Shown piece by piece: positions 34,439 to 43,039 of a stretch of DNA of 57,806 nucleotides. Positions within the stretch are counted from its first letter, which is position 1, and every line of letters begins with the position of its first letter. The stretch lies in NCBI RefSeq assembly GCF_964259225.1, contig NZ_CAXVKN010000004.1, one strand, 5' to 3'. Origin of the DNA: Catenibacterium mitsuoka_A (GTDB taxonomy: Bacteria > Bacillota_I > Bacilli_A > Erysipelotrichales > Coprobacillaceae). Under the pieces are notes generated by a model that was not told where the DNA came from, did not search any database, and saw nothing but the letters and a program-made list of their open reading frames with translations. Both the position numbers and the translations under genes were made by a program.

Positions 34439-34873
34439 ATGACTACTATCTTAACATTCATTATCCCTGCATTAATTGTTGTATTATTATCTTTACCACT
34501 AGTAAATGTATTCAAAGGTAAAGTTACTGCTAAGAGCGCTAAAATGCGTCTTGGTACTCATATCTGTGGTTTCTTTGGTGCTGTCGCACTTGTATTATTC
34601 CTTACATATGCAAATAGCCCAGTATTAGCTGCTGGTGCTGACAAGATGACTGGTTCTATCGCTCAGGGTCTTGGTTTCATCGGTGCTGCTCTTGCAACTG
34701 GTTTATCTGCTCTTGGTGCTGGTATTGCCGTAGCTGCTGCTGCTCCTGCTGCAATTGGTGCATTCTCTGAAAACGCTGAAAACTTCGGTAAATCATTGAT
34801 CTTCGTTGCCTTAGGTGAAGGTGTTGCCATCTATGGTCTATTAATCTCAATCTTAATTATCAACACACTATAG
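34439..34873 (+). CDS. ntpK: V/A-ATPase c (K) ring subunit
   Basis: 144 residues. An N-terminal hydrophobic pair precedes a classic c hairpin: IAQGLGFIGAALATGLSALGAGIAV, a polar loop (SENAENFGKS), and LIFVALGEGVAIYGLLISILI with the ion-carrying Glu in GEG. A Gln early in helix 3 is compatible with Na+ binding, but specificity cannot be settled from sequence. Very Gly/Ala-rich, membrane. 14 bases after ntpI. Confidence 0.88.
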   Translation: MTTILTFIIPALIVVLLSLPLVNVFKGKVTAKSAKMRLGTHICGFFGAVALVLFLTYANSPVLAAGADKMTGSIAQGLGFIGAALATGLSALGAGIAVAAAAPAAIGAFSENAENFGKSLIFVALGEGVAIYGLLISILIINTL

Positions 34874-34882
34874 GAGATTACT

Positions 34883-35191
34883 ATGAAGTTCTTTCTGATC
34901 AGTGATAATATCGATACCCTCACTGGTCTAAGACTCGTGGGTATTGAAGGCAAAGTTGTTCATACCCGTCATGATTTCTTAAGTTTACTTGAAAATAAGA
35001 TGAGAGATCCTGAAATCGCAATTATCTTAGTGACTACTAAGTTAATTGAACTTTGTCCTGATATTATCTCAGAAATTAAATTAAAACAGCCAAAGCCTCT
35101 TATTACAGAGATTCCTGACCGTCATGGACACTCTAAGATTGGTGAAGCCATCGATGGTTATGTCTCTGAGGCAATAGGCGTTAAGCTATAG
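34883..35191 (+). CDS. ntpG: V/A-ATPase subunit F (central stalk)
   Basis: 102 residues. KFFLISDNIDTLTGLRLVGIEG and the strand IAIILVTTKL, then a proline-rich turn (QPKPLITEIPDRHG), match the small CheY-like subunit F, which binds subunit D in the rotor. Symbol follows Enterococcus naming. Nine bases after ntpK. Confidence 0.88.
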   Translation: MKFFLISDNIDTLTGLRLVGIEGKVVHTRHDFLSLLENKMRDPEIAIILVTTKLIELCPDIISEIKLKQPKPLITEIPDRHGHSKIGEAIDGYVSEAIGVKL

Positions 35192-35202
35192 GAGAGTATA
35201 CA

Positions 35203-35793
35203 ATGGAAGAAAATCAAGAAGTATTTCTCTCAATGAAGAATGAGATTGAAAAACAGTCTCAAAGAGAAGTCGATGCAATCATGGCTGAAGTAAAGAAGAT
35301 GGAAGAAGAAGCGTATTCTTCTATGCGTGCTGAAGCTAAGAAAGATGCAGATTTAAGACTAAAACAGGAATTAGATGAAATGCAGTCAGAATCAGCTGCA
35401 GAAATTTCTGAATCCCATGTTGAGAGACAGAAAAAGCTTATTAATAAACGTGATGAGTATGTGGCTACTATCTTCAAGAATGCGAGAGAAGAATTAGTCG
35501 CATTTACAAAAACACCTGAATACAAAGAATTCATGGTCAACAAGGCTAAGAAGCTTGCAGGTGATTATATGCCTCATTCAGTTATTTATGTAAAAGAAGA
35601 AGACTTAGGTCTTGCTGATGATTTAAAAGCTGCTTATGGTGATGCTGAAGTGAAAGCTGGAGATATCACTATTGGTGGTTTAATTGTTGAAAATACAGAA
35701 AGCTCTATTGTTCATAACGAAACATTAGAATTCGCATTAAAGAATCAGAAAGAATGGTTTAACCAGCATTCTGGTTTAATCATTAATAAATAA
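35203..35793 (+). CDS. ntpE: V/A-ATPase subunit E (peripheral stalk)
   Basis: 196 residues. N-terminal coiled coil (~1-110, VDAIMAEVKKMEEEAYSSM) and C-terminal globular head that contacts subunit B (ITIGGLIVENTESSIVHNETLE is the conserved GG-hypothetical strand region). Forms the stator with the small coiled-coil subunit encoded at 29619. Confidence 0.85.
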   Translation: MEENQEVFLSMKNEIEKQSQREVDAIMAEVKKMEEEAYSSMRAEAKKDADLRLKQELDEMQSESAAEISESHVERQKKLINKRDEYVATIFKNAREELVAFTKTPEYKEFMVNKAKKLAGDYMPHSVIYVKEEDLGLADDLKAAYGDAEVKAGDITIGGLIVENTESSIVHNETLEFALKNQKEWFNQHSGLIINK

Positions 35794-35812
35794 AAGAAGG
35801 GGGATAAACAAG

Positions 35813-37564
35813 TTGAAAGAAAATTTAATTTATTCAATCAACGGCCCGGTTGTTAAAGTAAAAGATACAGATGCCTTTTCAATGCTTGAAATGGTGTATG
35901 TAGGTAACAGTAAATTAATGGGTGAAGTTATCTCTATTACTAAAGAATTTACTACTATCCAGGTTTATGAAACAACTACAGGTCTTAAACCAGGTGAACC
36001 AGTATTCCCAACAGGTCAGCCTATTTCTGTAACACTTGGTCCTGGTATCTTAAGAAATATTTATGATGGTATCGAAAGACCACTAGAAGAAATCGCAAAA
36101 GAAAGTGGTGCTTTCATTCCTACAGGTAGTGCTGTAGAACCACTAGATACAAAGAAATTATGGGATGTTACTCTTACTGTTAAAGTAGGTGACCATGTTG
36201 AAGGTGGTACTGTATATGCCAAGATTCCTGAAACAGACATGATCGAACATAGATGTATGGTTATGCCAGGTATGTCAGGTACAGTTACTGAAGTAAAAGA
36301 AAATGGTCAGTATACAATCAATGATGTAGTTATGGTCTTCACTGATGATGAAGGTGTAGCTCATGAATGTACATTAACTCAGAAATGGCCAATCAAGACA
36401 CCTCGTCCAGTCAACAAACGTTTACCTATCAGTATGCCACTAGTTACTGGTCAGCGTGTTATCGATACATTGTTCCCTATCGCAAAAGGTGGAACAGCTG
36501 CAATCCCAGGAGGATTCGGTACTGGTAAGACAATGACTCAGCATCAGCTTGCTAAATGGTGTGATGCCGATATTATCGTCTATGTAGGTTGTGGTGAACG
36601 TGGTAACGAAATGACTCAGGTTCTTGAAGAATTCCGTGAACTCGTTGACCCTAAGAGTGGTAAGCCATTAGTAGACAGAACTGTCCTAATTGCTAATACA
36701 TCTAACATGCCAGTTGCTGCCCGTGAAGCATCTATTTATACAGGTGTAACACTTGCTGAATATTATCGTGACATGGGTTACCATGTTGCTATCATGGCTG
36801 ACTCAACATCTCGTTGGGCTGAAGCCTTAAGAGAAATCTCTGGTCGTCTTGAAGAAATGCCAGCAGAAGAAGGTTTCCCAGCTTACTTACCTTCTAGATT
36901 ATCTCAGTTCTATGAAAGAGCTGGTTATATGGAGAACTTAAATAACACAAATGGTTCAGTTACAATCATCGGTGCCGTATCTCCACAGGGTTCTGACTTC
37001 TCAGAACCAGTTACTCAGAATACTAAACGTTTCGTACGTACATTCTGGGCTCTTGATAAAGCATTAGCTTATGCAAGACACTATTTCGCTATCAACTGGA
37101 ACTTATCTTATTCAGAATATATTCCAGATCTTGAAAGATGGTATTCAAAGAATGTTGATCCTAAATTCATGAGAGATAGACAGGAATTAGCTTCTATTCT
37201 TGCAGAAGAAACTAAATTAATGGAAATCGTACAGTTAATGGGTTCTGACGTTTTACCAGATGATCAGAAGCTTGTTATTGAAGTAGCCAGAGTAGTTCGT
37301 GTAGGTTACTTACAGCAGAACGCTTTCCATAAAGATGATACTTATGTACCACTTGAAAAACAGCTTAAGATGATGGAAGTAATTCTTTACTTAAATAACC
37401 GTTGTCAGCAGGTTGTTGCTCAGGGTAAACCTATTCGTACAATCATTGAAACAGGTATCTTCGATGAAGTTGTTAAGATGAAATATGATGTACCTAATAA
37501 TGATTTAAGTAAATTTGATTACTATTATAAGAAGATTGATGCAATTTGTGCATCTATTGACTAA
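35813..37564 (+). CDS. ntpA: V/A-ATPase catalytic subunit A
   Basis: 583 residues. Catalytic subunit with Walker A PGGFGTGKTMTQ (~residue 233), catalytic Glu in CGERGNEM, Walker B-like VAIMADSTSRWAEALREISGRLEEMPAEEG (quoted in parts: IMADSTSRWAEALREI) and the A-specific insertion at ~110-190 (FIPTGSAVEPLD). The start is TTG with GGGGGA eight bases upstream. ATP turnover here drives or is driven by ion flow. Confidence 0.93.
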   Translation: MKENLIYSINGPVVKVKDTDAFSMLEMVYVGNSKLMGEVISITKEFTTIQVYETTTGLKPGEPVFPTGQPISVTLGPGILRNIYDGIERPLEEIAKESGAFIPTGSAVEPLDTKKLWDVTLTVKVGDHVEGGTVYAKIPETDMIEHRCMVMPGMSGTVTEVKENGQYTINDVVMVFTDDEGVAHECTLTQKWPIKTPRPVNKRLPISMPLVTGQRVIDTLFPIAKGGTAAIPGGFGTGKTMTQHQLAKWCDADIIVYVGCGERGNEMTQVLEEFRELVDPKSGKPLVDRTVLIANTSNMPVAAREASIYTGVTLAEYYRDMGYHVAIMADSTSRWAEALREISGRLEEMPAEEGFPAYLPSRLSQFYERAGYMENLNNTNGSVTIIGAVSPQGSDFSEPVTQNTKRFVRTFWALDKALAYARHYFAINWNLSYSEYIPDLERWYSKNVDPKFMRDRQELASILAEETKLMEIVQLMGSDVLPDDQKLVIEVARVVRVGYLQQNAFHKDDTYVPLEKQLKMMEVILYLNNRCQQVVAQGKPIRTIIETGIFDEVVKMKYDVPNNDLSKFDYYYKKIDAICASID

Positions 37565-37575
37565 GGAGGGGTAAC

Positions 37576-39024
37576 ATGGCACTTCAATATGTAGGTTTAA
37601 GTGAAATTAATGGACCACTCGTCGTATTAGATCACGTTAAAGATGCATCTTATGATGAAATGGTTGAACTACAGTTAAAAGATGGTTCAACACGTTCTGG
37701 TCGTATTGTAGAAATTGAAGGTGAAAGAGTTGTTGTTCAGGTATTTGAAGGAACAAACGCTTTATCACTTGCGAATACTAAGACAAGACTATTAGGTCAT
37801 CCAATGGAATTACCATTATCAATGGAAATGCTTGGTCGTGTCTTCTCTGGTGCAGGTAGACCGATTGATGGTCTAGGAGATATTTATGCTGAAAAGAGTG
37901 CTGATATCAACGGTCAGCCTCTTAACCCAGTTTCTCGTGTATATCCAAGAAACTATATCAACACAGGTATTTCTTCTATTGACTGTCTAATGACTCTAAT
38001 TAGAGGTCAGAAGCTACCAATCTTCTCAGGTTCTGGTTTACCTCATAACCAGTTAGCTGTACAGATTGTTAAACAGGCTAAGATTGCCGATGAAGCAGGA
38101 CAAGGCTTCGCTGTTGTCTTTGCTGCAATGGGTGTTACTAATGACGTAGCTAACTACTTCAGAAGATCATTCGAAGAAGCAGGGGTTATGCAGAGAGTAG
38201 TTATGTTCATGAACTTATCTAATGACCCAATCATCGAACGTATCTTAACACCTCGTTGTGCATTAACTGCTGCTGAATATCTAGCATTTGAACATGATAT
38301 GCACGTTCTTGTAATCTATACCGATGTTACTTCTTATTGTGAAGCATTACGTGAATTTTCTTCAAGTAAAGGTGAAATCCCAGGTCGTAAAGGTTATCCA
38401 GGTTATCTTTATTCTGACCTTGCTTCATTATATGAAAGAGCTGGTATTGCAAAGGGCGCTAAGGGTTCTGTTACACAGATTCCAATCCTTACAATGCCTA
38501 ACAACGATATTACACACCCAGTTCCTGACTTAACTGGTTACATCACAGAAGGACAGATTACTCTTGATCCTGAATTAAATGCGACTGGTATTTATCCACC
38601 AGTTGGTGTTCTTCCATCACTTTCAAGACTTATGAAGGATGGTATCGGTGAAGGCTTTACAAGAGCTGACCACCAGGATGTTGCCAACCAGTTATTTGCA
38701 TGTTATGCCCATGTACAGGATGTTAAGTCATTAACATCAGTTATCGGTGAAGATGAATTATCAGAAGCTGATAAGAAATATATGGAATTTGGTCGTCTTT
38801 TCGAGCAGCACTTCCTTAATCAGGGATTCGATACAAATAGATCTATCGAAGAAACCCTAGACCTTGGATGGTTACTATTATCAGTTCTTCCAAAGAATAC
38901 ATTGGACCGTATTGATAATGCTGTTGTAGATAAATTCTATGATCATGAAAAAGCAGTTAAAGAATTTAATTTACACGAAGATGTAGTCATCAAAGAATTG
39001 AAAGACGCTGTAACTAATGGCTAA
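37576..39024 (+). CDS. ntpB: V/A-ATPase non-catalytic subunit B
   Basis: 482 residues. Alternates with subunit A in the hexamer. It has SGRPIDG-like GAGRPIDGLG, PIFSGSGLPHNQLA in place of a full Walker A (no GKT), FAAMGVTND and the arginine-containing SYCEALREFSS. 11 bases after ntpA; overlaps ntpD by eight bases. Confidence 0.93.
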   Translation: MALQYVGLSEINGPLVVLDHVKDASYDEMVELQLKDGSTRSGRIVEIEGERVVVQVFEGTNALSLANTKTRLLGHPMELPLSMEMLGRVFSGAGRPIDGLGDIYAEKSADINGQPLNPVSRVYPRNYINTGISSIDCLMTLIRGQKLPIFSGSGLPHNQLAVQIVKQAKIADEAGQGFAVVFAAMGVTNDVANYFRRSFEEAGVMQRVVMFMNLSNDPIIERILTPRCALTAAEYLAFEHDMHVLVIYTDVTSYCEALREFSSSKGEIPGRKGYPGYLYSDLASLYERAGIAKGAKGSVTQIPILTMPNNDITHPVPDLTGYITEGQITLDPELNATGIYPPVGVLPSLSRLMKDGIGEGFTRADHQDVANQLFACYAHVQDVKSLTSVIGEDELSEADKKYMEFGRLFEQHFLNQGFDTNRSIEETLDLGWLLLSVLPKNTLDRIDNAVVDKFYDHEKAVKEFNLHEDVVIKELKDAVTNG

Positions 39025-39652
39025 TCAGGTTGTCCCTACTAAAGGGAATTTGATGGCAACCAAGAAGTCTCTTGAACTTGCTAGACTTGGTTATGACCTG
39101 CTCGATAAGAAAAGAAATGTCTTAATTAAAGAAATGATGTCATTACTTGATGATGTAAAAGAAATCCGTGATGACATCACAGATTCTTATGATCGTGCTT
39201 ATGCAGCATTACGTGAAGCAAATGAATCTTTAGGTATTATTTCTGATGTTGTAGAAGGTGTACCTATTGATGAAGGTATTAGTGTTAAGTATCGTTCAGT
39301 TATGGGTGTAGAATTGCCTAAGATTGAATATGAGAAAACACCATTAAGAGTTGGTTATGGTTTTGAACGTGCGAACTCTAAGGTAGACTATGCTTATATC
39401 TGTTTCTATCATGTAAAAGAAATGACAGTAAAGCTTGCAGAAGTAGAAAACTCTGTATATCGTCTAGCGAATAATATTCGTAAGACACAAAAGCGTGCTA
39501 ACGCATTACAGAACATCTCTATTCCTCGTTTTGAAGCCACTGTAAAGATGATTACAGAAGCCTTGGATGAAAAGGACAGAGAAGAATTCTCAAGACAGAA
39601 AGTTATTAAAGCACAAAAGAATAGACAAGAAGCTGCAAAAAGAAAGGCATAA
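39017..39652 (+). CDS. ntpD: V/A-ATPase subunit D (central shaft)
   Basis: 211 residues. Long antiparallel coiled coil: VPTKGNLMATKKSLELARLGYDLLDKKRNVL (conserved NL...K..L.LA..G..LL..KR..L, paraphrased) at the start and YRLANNIRKTQKRANALQNI near the end, ending in a Lys/Arg-rich tail. Rotating shaft inside A3B3. Last gene of the operon. Confidence 0.92.
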   Translation: MANQVVPTKGNLMATKKSLELARLGYDLLDKKRNVLIKEMMSLLDDVKEIRDDITDSYDRAYAALREANESLGIISDVVEGVPIDEGISVKYRSVMGVELPKIEYEKTPLRVGYGFERANSKVDYAYICFYHVKEMTVKLAEVENSVYRLANNIRKTQKRANALQNISIPRFEATVKMITEALDEKDREEFSRQKVIKAQKNRQEAAKRKA

Positions 39653-39680
39653 CTGGTACCTCGTGTACCAGTTTTTTTAT
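39651..39680 (+). terminator. Terminator of the V/A-ATPase operon
   Basis: AACTGGTAC/GTACCAGTT perfect stem with a five-base loop, then TTTTTTT; starts at the ntpD stop codon. Confidence 0.9.
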
Positions 39681-39805
39681 ATATTGAATTAGAAAATAAC
39701 CACTTTATGCAGTATAAATAAGTAGAGTATAAAGTGAGGTGTATGAAATCATGAGATTTGTGAAGAAATAGAAAAACAGGATATCAAGCTGGTTGAATTA
39801 TAAAA

Positions 39806-39824
39806 CTCGCACCAATGGTGCGAG
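39806..39824. repeat. 19-bp palindrome CTCGCACC..GGTGCGAG, copy 1
   Basis: The same palindrome, one base different at its centre, occurs at 40131-40149 inside the DUF1016 remnant, where it encodes KLAPLVRE. The neighbouring bases AAAA and AAAT/GG are also shared, so a piece of the gene seems to have been copied upstream. Confidence 0.5.
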
Positions 39825-39838
39825 AAATGGAGAAGTGC

Positions 39839-40439
39839 ATGGGAAAGAATGAAATTGTGGGATATGAACCACTTGTGGATGATTTAAAAGATTTGATCCA
39901 TAAAAAGCAGTATCAGGTTCTGAAATCAATCAATTCAGAAACTGTAAATTTGTATTGGCAAATTGGAGAAGAAATTTTATAGACAGCAGGAAGAAAATGA
40001 TTGGGGAAAATCAATTGTTCAAGTACTCTCAACAGAATTGCAAAAAGAGTTTCCCGGAGCAAAGGGATATTCAGCAGCCAATCTGTGGCGAATGCGTAAT
40101 TTTTATTTAACTTACCGTGATTCTGAAAAACTCGCACCATTGGTGCGAGAAATTAGCTGGAGCAATAACATCATTATTATGGAAAAGTGTAAGGATGATT
40201 TGCAAAGGGAATTTTACATTCAGATGGTGAAAAGATATGGATGGACAAAACGCATCTTAACTAATTTTATCGAAGCACAGACCTATGAGAAATATTTGTT
40301 GAATCAGACGGATTTTGATTTAACGCTTCCGGTAGAGCAAAGTGTACAGGCTAAGCTTGCGGTAAAAGATGAATATATATTTGATTTTGCGGAATTGTCA
40401 CCTGAATACTCTGAACACGAATTAGAAATGCAACTATGA
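39839..40439 (+). pseudogene. DUF1016 (YhcG/PDDEXK-type) protein, frameshifted and truncated
   Basis: MGKNEIVGYEPLVDDLKDLI...LYWQIGEEIL stops at a TAG. One base shift later the frame continues RQQEENDWGKSIVQ...LSTELQKEFPGAKGYSAANLW, which is the DUF1016 N-terminal helical domain. It goes on to WSNNIIIMEKCKD, typical of the family, and ends at LEMQL, before the PDDEXK nuclease core. Full-length relatives are ~340 residues. Non-functional. Such genes are often linked with restriction-modification or mobile islands. Confidence 0.75.
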
Positions 40440-40444
40440 TATAA

Positions 40445-40582
40445 ACACACATACAACAAAACAACCATCACTGTAATCAGAAAAATCCTAATAATGCTGC
40501 ACATATAGCGAACAATAATAACCATGCAGAACAGTGCAATCCTAATAATTCAGCATATCATTCAAGTTGTGGAAATAAGTAA
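40445..40582 (+). pseudogene. C-terminal fragment rich in Asn/His (NPNN repeats)
   Basis: Open frame without a start: THIQQNNHHCNQKNPNNAAH, then ANNNNHAEQCNPNNSAYHSSCGNK and stop. The two NPNNxAxH blocks resemble the tails of small uncharacterised proteins with NPNNxAYxxSRG motifs. The 5' part is missing. Confidence 0.35.
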
Positions 40583-40596
40583 CGGCACGAACTAAA

Positions 40597-40732
40597 AGTG
40601 ACAATGTACAAATAAATATTTCCATTCCTGTTGGATGGAAAACAGAACTTGAAAACCCTGCACGTATCTATTCTGTTGAGGAAGGTGAGAGTATCATATT
40701 TCTTGACTTGCTTCGTATTGAAAATATCTGAT
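40597..40732 (+). pseudogene. Gene fragment left of the large TnpB element
   Basis: SDNVQINISIPVGWKTELENP then ARIYSVEEGESIIFLDLLRIEN, ending where TnpA similarity begins. Beyond the element another end fragment (42878-42940) reads CGSVFYVLAFDPGHDFDKRA and stops at a strong terminator. The two may be parts of one interrupted gene. Family unknown. Confidence 0.35.
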
Positions 40733-40733
40733 A

Positions 40734-41049
40734 CAGTATCACATCATCAGGTATTCTAAATTCATATTTCTGGTATTAAAAGGTAATGTAGAGGAAATAT
40801 TGAAACAGATATTACAGAAAAATCTATTACCACATTAAGGCTCTTAAAGTGAAGCCTGACCACATACATGTCTTTGTAGATGTACCACAAACTGCTGCTT
40901 TCTGTGATGTTGTAAGAACTTTTAAAGATATAAGTGCTATTGAACTATTCAAGGCATTTCCACAATTAATACAATCCTATGCAAGATGCGGTATTTTATG
41001 GTCTAGAGGATATTTTGTATCTACAGTAATTAAGATAATATTAAGGAGC
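40734..41049 (+). pseudogene. tnpA: Truncated Y1 transposase TnpA
   Basis: QYHIIRYSKFIFLVLKGNVEE begins the IS200-type fold, a frameshift follows, then KPDHIHVFVDVP (intact HUH), FKDISAIELFKAFP and LWSRGYFVSTV. It ends before the tyrosine helix and runs in frame into the TnpB-like gene. Without the Tyr it cannot cut DNA. Confidence 0.75.
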
Positions 41050-41055
41050 AGAAAA

Positions 41056-42669
41056 ATGATAACTGATAAAGAACATAAAAGACATCTTAAACAATTTCAT
41101 AAGCTTTCTGACAGGCATATCTTAGCTGCTGAAACTGATATGTCTTCTTCTGATATACAAAAAGTTGTAAAGCTTTCGAATAAGATCAGAAAAGCAGGTA
41201 ACGAACTTGTAGGTCTTATGAGAAAGAATTATAACCAGCTTATGCGTACAAAGAGATACCGCAAATTACTCTTTCTTTATGGTAATTCTAAAGATAGGGA
41301 TAAACGAAAAACTTATGCTAAACAACTTAATGAAATGCAGAAAGCTTATAATATTACATGGGAATACTGCAGAACGTCCATGATTCCAATAGGCAAGAAA
41401 TATGGTGTAGATGCTGTATTTGCTCTGACTAAAGCCGAAGATATATGGCGTGGTATTGAAAAATGCCTATATGGTAATGGCAATGCCATTCATTTCTCAA
41501 AATATGGAGAACTGCCTTGTATTCGTGCAAAGCAGATAAATTGTGGTATACCTATATCCGTTACAGATAATAAACTTCATTTCAAACTTGGCAGGACTGT
41601 ATTTGGAATACAAATAAATGATAGATTCCAGCAGGATGAAGTAGATGCGGTTTTATCATATCTTGCTGAATCTGAGATTCTGGATGACAGGGCTGTTAAA
41701 ACTCTTATTAAAGATGGCTGTTGCATAGATACATACAGACCCTGCTATGCTACGCTTGTTCCCAGGATGATAAGAGGTAAATACAGAGTATATCTGCATC
41801 TTACTATCGAGGGTAAAGCGAAGCCAAAATATGACAAGCATGGCAATCCAAGACATAAATATGGCAAAGGAATGATCGGTGCTGATATTGGTACACAGAC
41901 TGTTGCTTATACATCTGATACTGAGGTGGGCTTGAAGAATCTTTCAGAGCGTGGCAACAGTATTCAGACTTCTGAGAGAAAAGAACGTCTGCTTTACCGT
42001 GCTATGGACAGGTCAAGACGTGCAACTAATCCGCAGAATTATAATGATGATGGCACTGTTAAAAAAGGTCGCAAGACTTGGAGATATTCTAATCATTATA
42101 AGAAATTAAAAGAAAAACATTCTGAATTATGTCGCATCAATGCCATAAACAGACAGCTTGCAATAAATGAAGACGCTAACCATTTAAGAAGTCTTGGAGA
42201 TGTATTTATCACAGAGCCTAAAAATGCAGGCAGGCTTATGAGACGAACTAAAGAAACTACGGTCAATAGTAAAGGCAAGTTTAACAGGAAAAAGCGTTTT
42301 GGCAGATCCATAAAGAATAGATGTCCTTCTGGGTTTCAAGCTACTGTAGAACAGAAATTCAAGGTATCAGGTGGTACATATATTGAAGTATCTAATGATT
42401 ACAGAGCAAGTCAATACGACCATACTGTTGATGACTATATTAAAAAGAGACTATCTGACCGAATGTATAAGCTGCAAGATGGTACAGAGGTACAAAGAGA
42501 CTGGTATTCATCATTCCTATTATACTGTTACGATTACAGAACTAAAGATATAGATAAAAACAAATGTATTTCTGAATTTGATAAGTGTTACAGCAAAGAA
42601 AAAGCACTAATCGAATGGATTAAGGTTAACGAGATCAAGGTATTAAATAGCGGAATTAAGATAGCGTAA
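41056..42669 (+). CDS. Large TnpB-like RuvC protein without zinc ribbon
   Basis: 537 residues from the ATG with AAGGAG seven bases upstream; the open frame extends 69 codons into TnpA debris but that is not the start. The N-terminal ~290 residues are helical and beta, much longer than in small TnpB. RuvC-I GMIGADIGTQTVAYTSD, RuvC-II DVFITEPKNAGRLMRR (Glu present), then GGTYIEVSNDYRASQYDH, where small TnpBs have the CxxC ribbon but no Cys pair occurs here, and RuvC-III VQRDWYSSFLL. All three acids are in place. Similar large proteins with a KASQY..H..QRDLYSAFL pattern occur in Clostridia as IS605-associated transposases. Likely an RNA-guided nuclease; not demonstrated. Confidence 0.75.
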   Translation: MITDKEHKRHLKQFHKLSDRHILAAETDMSSSDIQKVVKLSNKIRKAGNELVGLMRKNYNQLMRTKRYRKLLFLYGNSKDRDKRKTYAKQLNEMQKAYNITWEYCRTSMIPIGKKYGVDAVFALTKAEDIWRGIEKCLYGNGNAIHFSKYGELPCIRAKQINCGIPISVTDNKLHFKLGRTVFGIQINDRFQQDEVDAVLSYLAESEILDDRAVKTLIKDGCCIDTYRPCYATLVPRMIRGKYRVYLHLTIEGKAKPKYDKHGNPRHKYGKGMIGADIGTQTVAYTSDTEVGLKNLSERGNSIQTSERKERLLYRAMDRSRRATNPQNYNDDGTVKKGRKTWRYSNHYKKLKEKHSELCRINAINRQLAINEDANHLRSLGDVFITEPKNAGRLMRRTKETTVNSKGKFNRKKRFGRSIKNRCPSGFQATVEQKFKVSGGTYIEVSNDYRASQYDHTVDDYIKKRLSDRMYKLQDGTEVQRDWYSSFLLYCYDYRTKDIDKNKCISEFDKCYSKEKALIEWIKVNEIKVLNSGIKIA

Positions 42670-42870
42670 AACATATTCAGGGAGATTGACTATACTTCCT
42701 TATGAAAGTAGAAATTTACCGTTAATGTGGTCGTTGGACTGCTTGGTAATGAAAGTTCTGATTCAAATAGATTTACACTTGTAACTCCAAAGTCTGAAAA
42801 TGATGTACGATTACAAGCTACACTTGGCAATCAGAACCCCACGGACTTGCCCGTGGGAGTAGTCAGTTGG
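42670..42870 (+). ncRNA. Candidate omega RNA region of the large TnpB-like gene
   Basis: About 200 bases from the stop codon to the terminal hairpin. It has an ACTT/AAGT stem near 42698 and the end hairpin at 42838-42857. A frame through it (FTVNVVVGLLGNESSDSNRF, then SENDVRLQATLGNQ) looks protein-like, so part may instead be host gene sequence. RNA inferred by analogy. Confidence 0.35.
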
Positions 42871-42877
42871 AGTGGAC

Positions 42878-42940
42878 TGTGGCAGTGTATTCTACGTGCT
42901 AGCATTCGATCCAGGACATGATTTTGATAAACGAGCCTAA
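42878..42940 (+). pseudogene. 3' end fragment of an unknown gene
   Basis: CGSVFYVLAFDPGHDFDKRA and a stop, directly followed by a strong terminator, as for a real gene end. The 5' part was lost to the TnpB-like element. Confidence 0.35.
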
Positions 42941-42962
42941 CTCATTGAGTTAGGCTTTTTTT
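42934..42962 (+). terminator. Strong terminator
   Basis: AGCCTAACTC/GAGTTAGGCT perfect 10-bp stem, three-base loop, then TTTTTTT. Confidence 0.9.
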
Positions 42963-43039
42963 GTAAGTCTGTTACATTATATGAAAAATTGAAGATTTTT
43001 TTAAATATATAGTTATAATGAAACGTTGGAGGGAACATT

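Larger units (their letters stand above)
40734..42870 (+). mobile_element. IS605-group element: tnpA remnant plus large tnpB-like gene
   Basis: tnpA debris and the large tnpB-like gene point the same way. The right end has the hairpin CCCACGG-acttgc-CCGTGGG (42838-42857) followed by AGTAGTCAG. Limits are approximate; the left end was not resolved. Confidence 0.65.

Noticed and set aside
39840..40582. Active restriction or defence system around DUF1016
   Set aside because: The only member is frameshifted and lacks its nuclease core; no methylase or other partner gene is present.
42727..42921. 64-residue open frame after the large TnpB-like gene
   Set aside because: It runs through the terminal hairpin and has no ribosome site; kept only as a note that part may be a host gene fragment.
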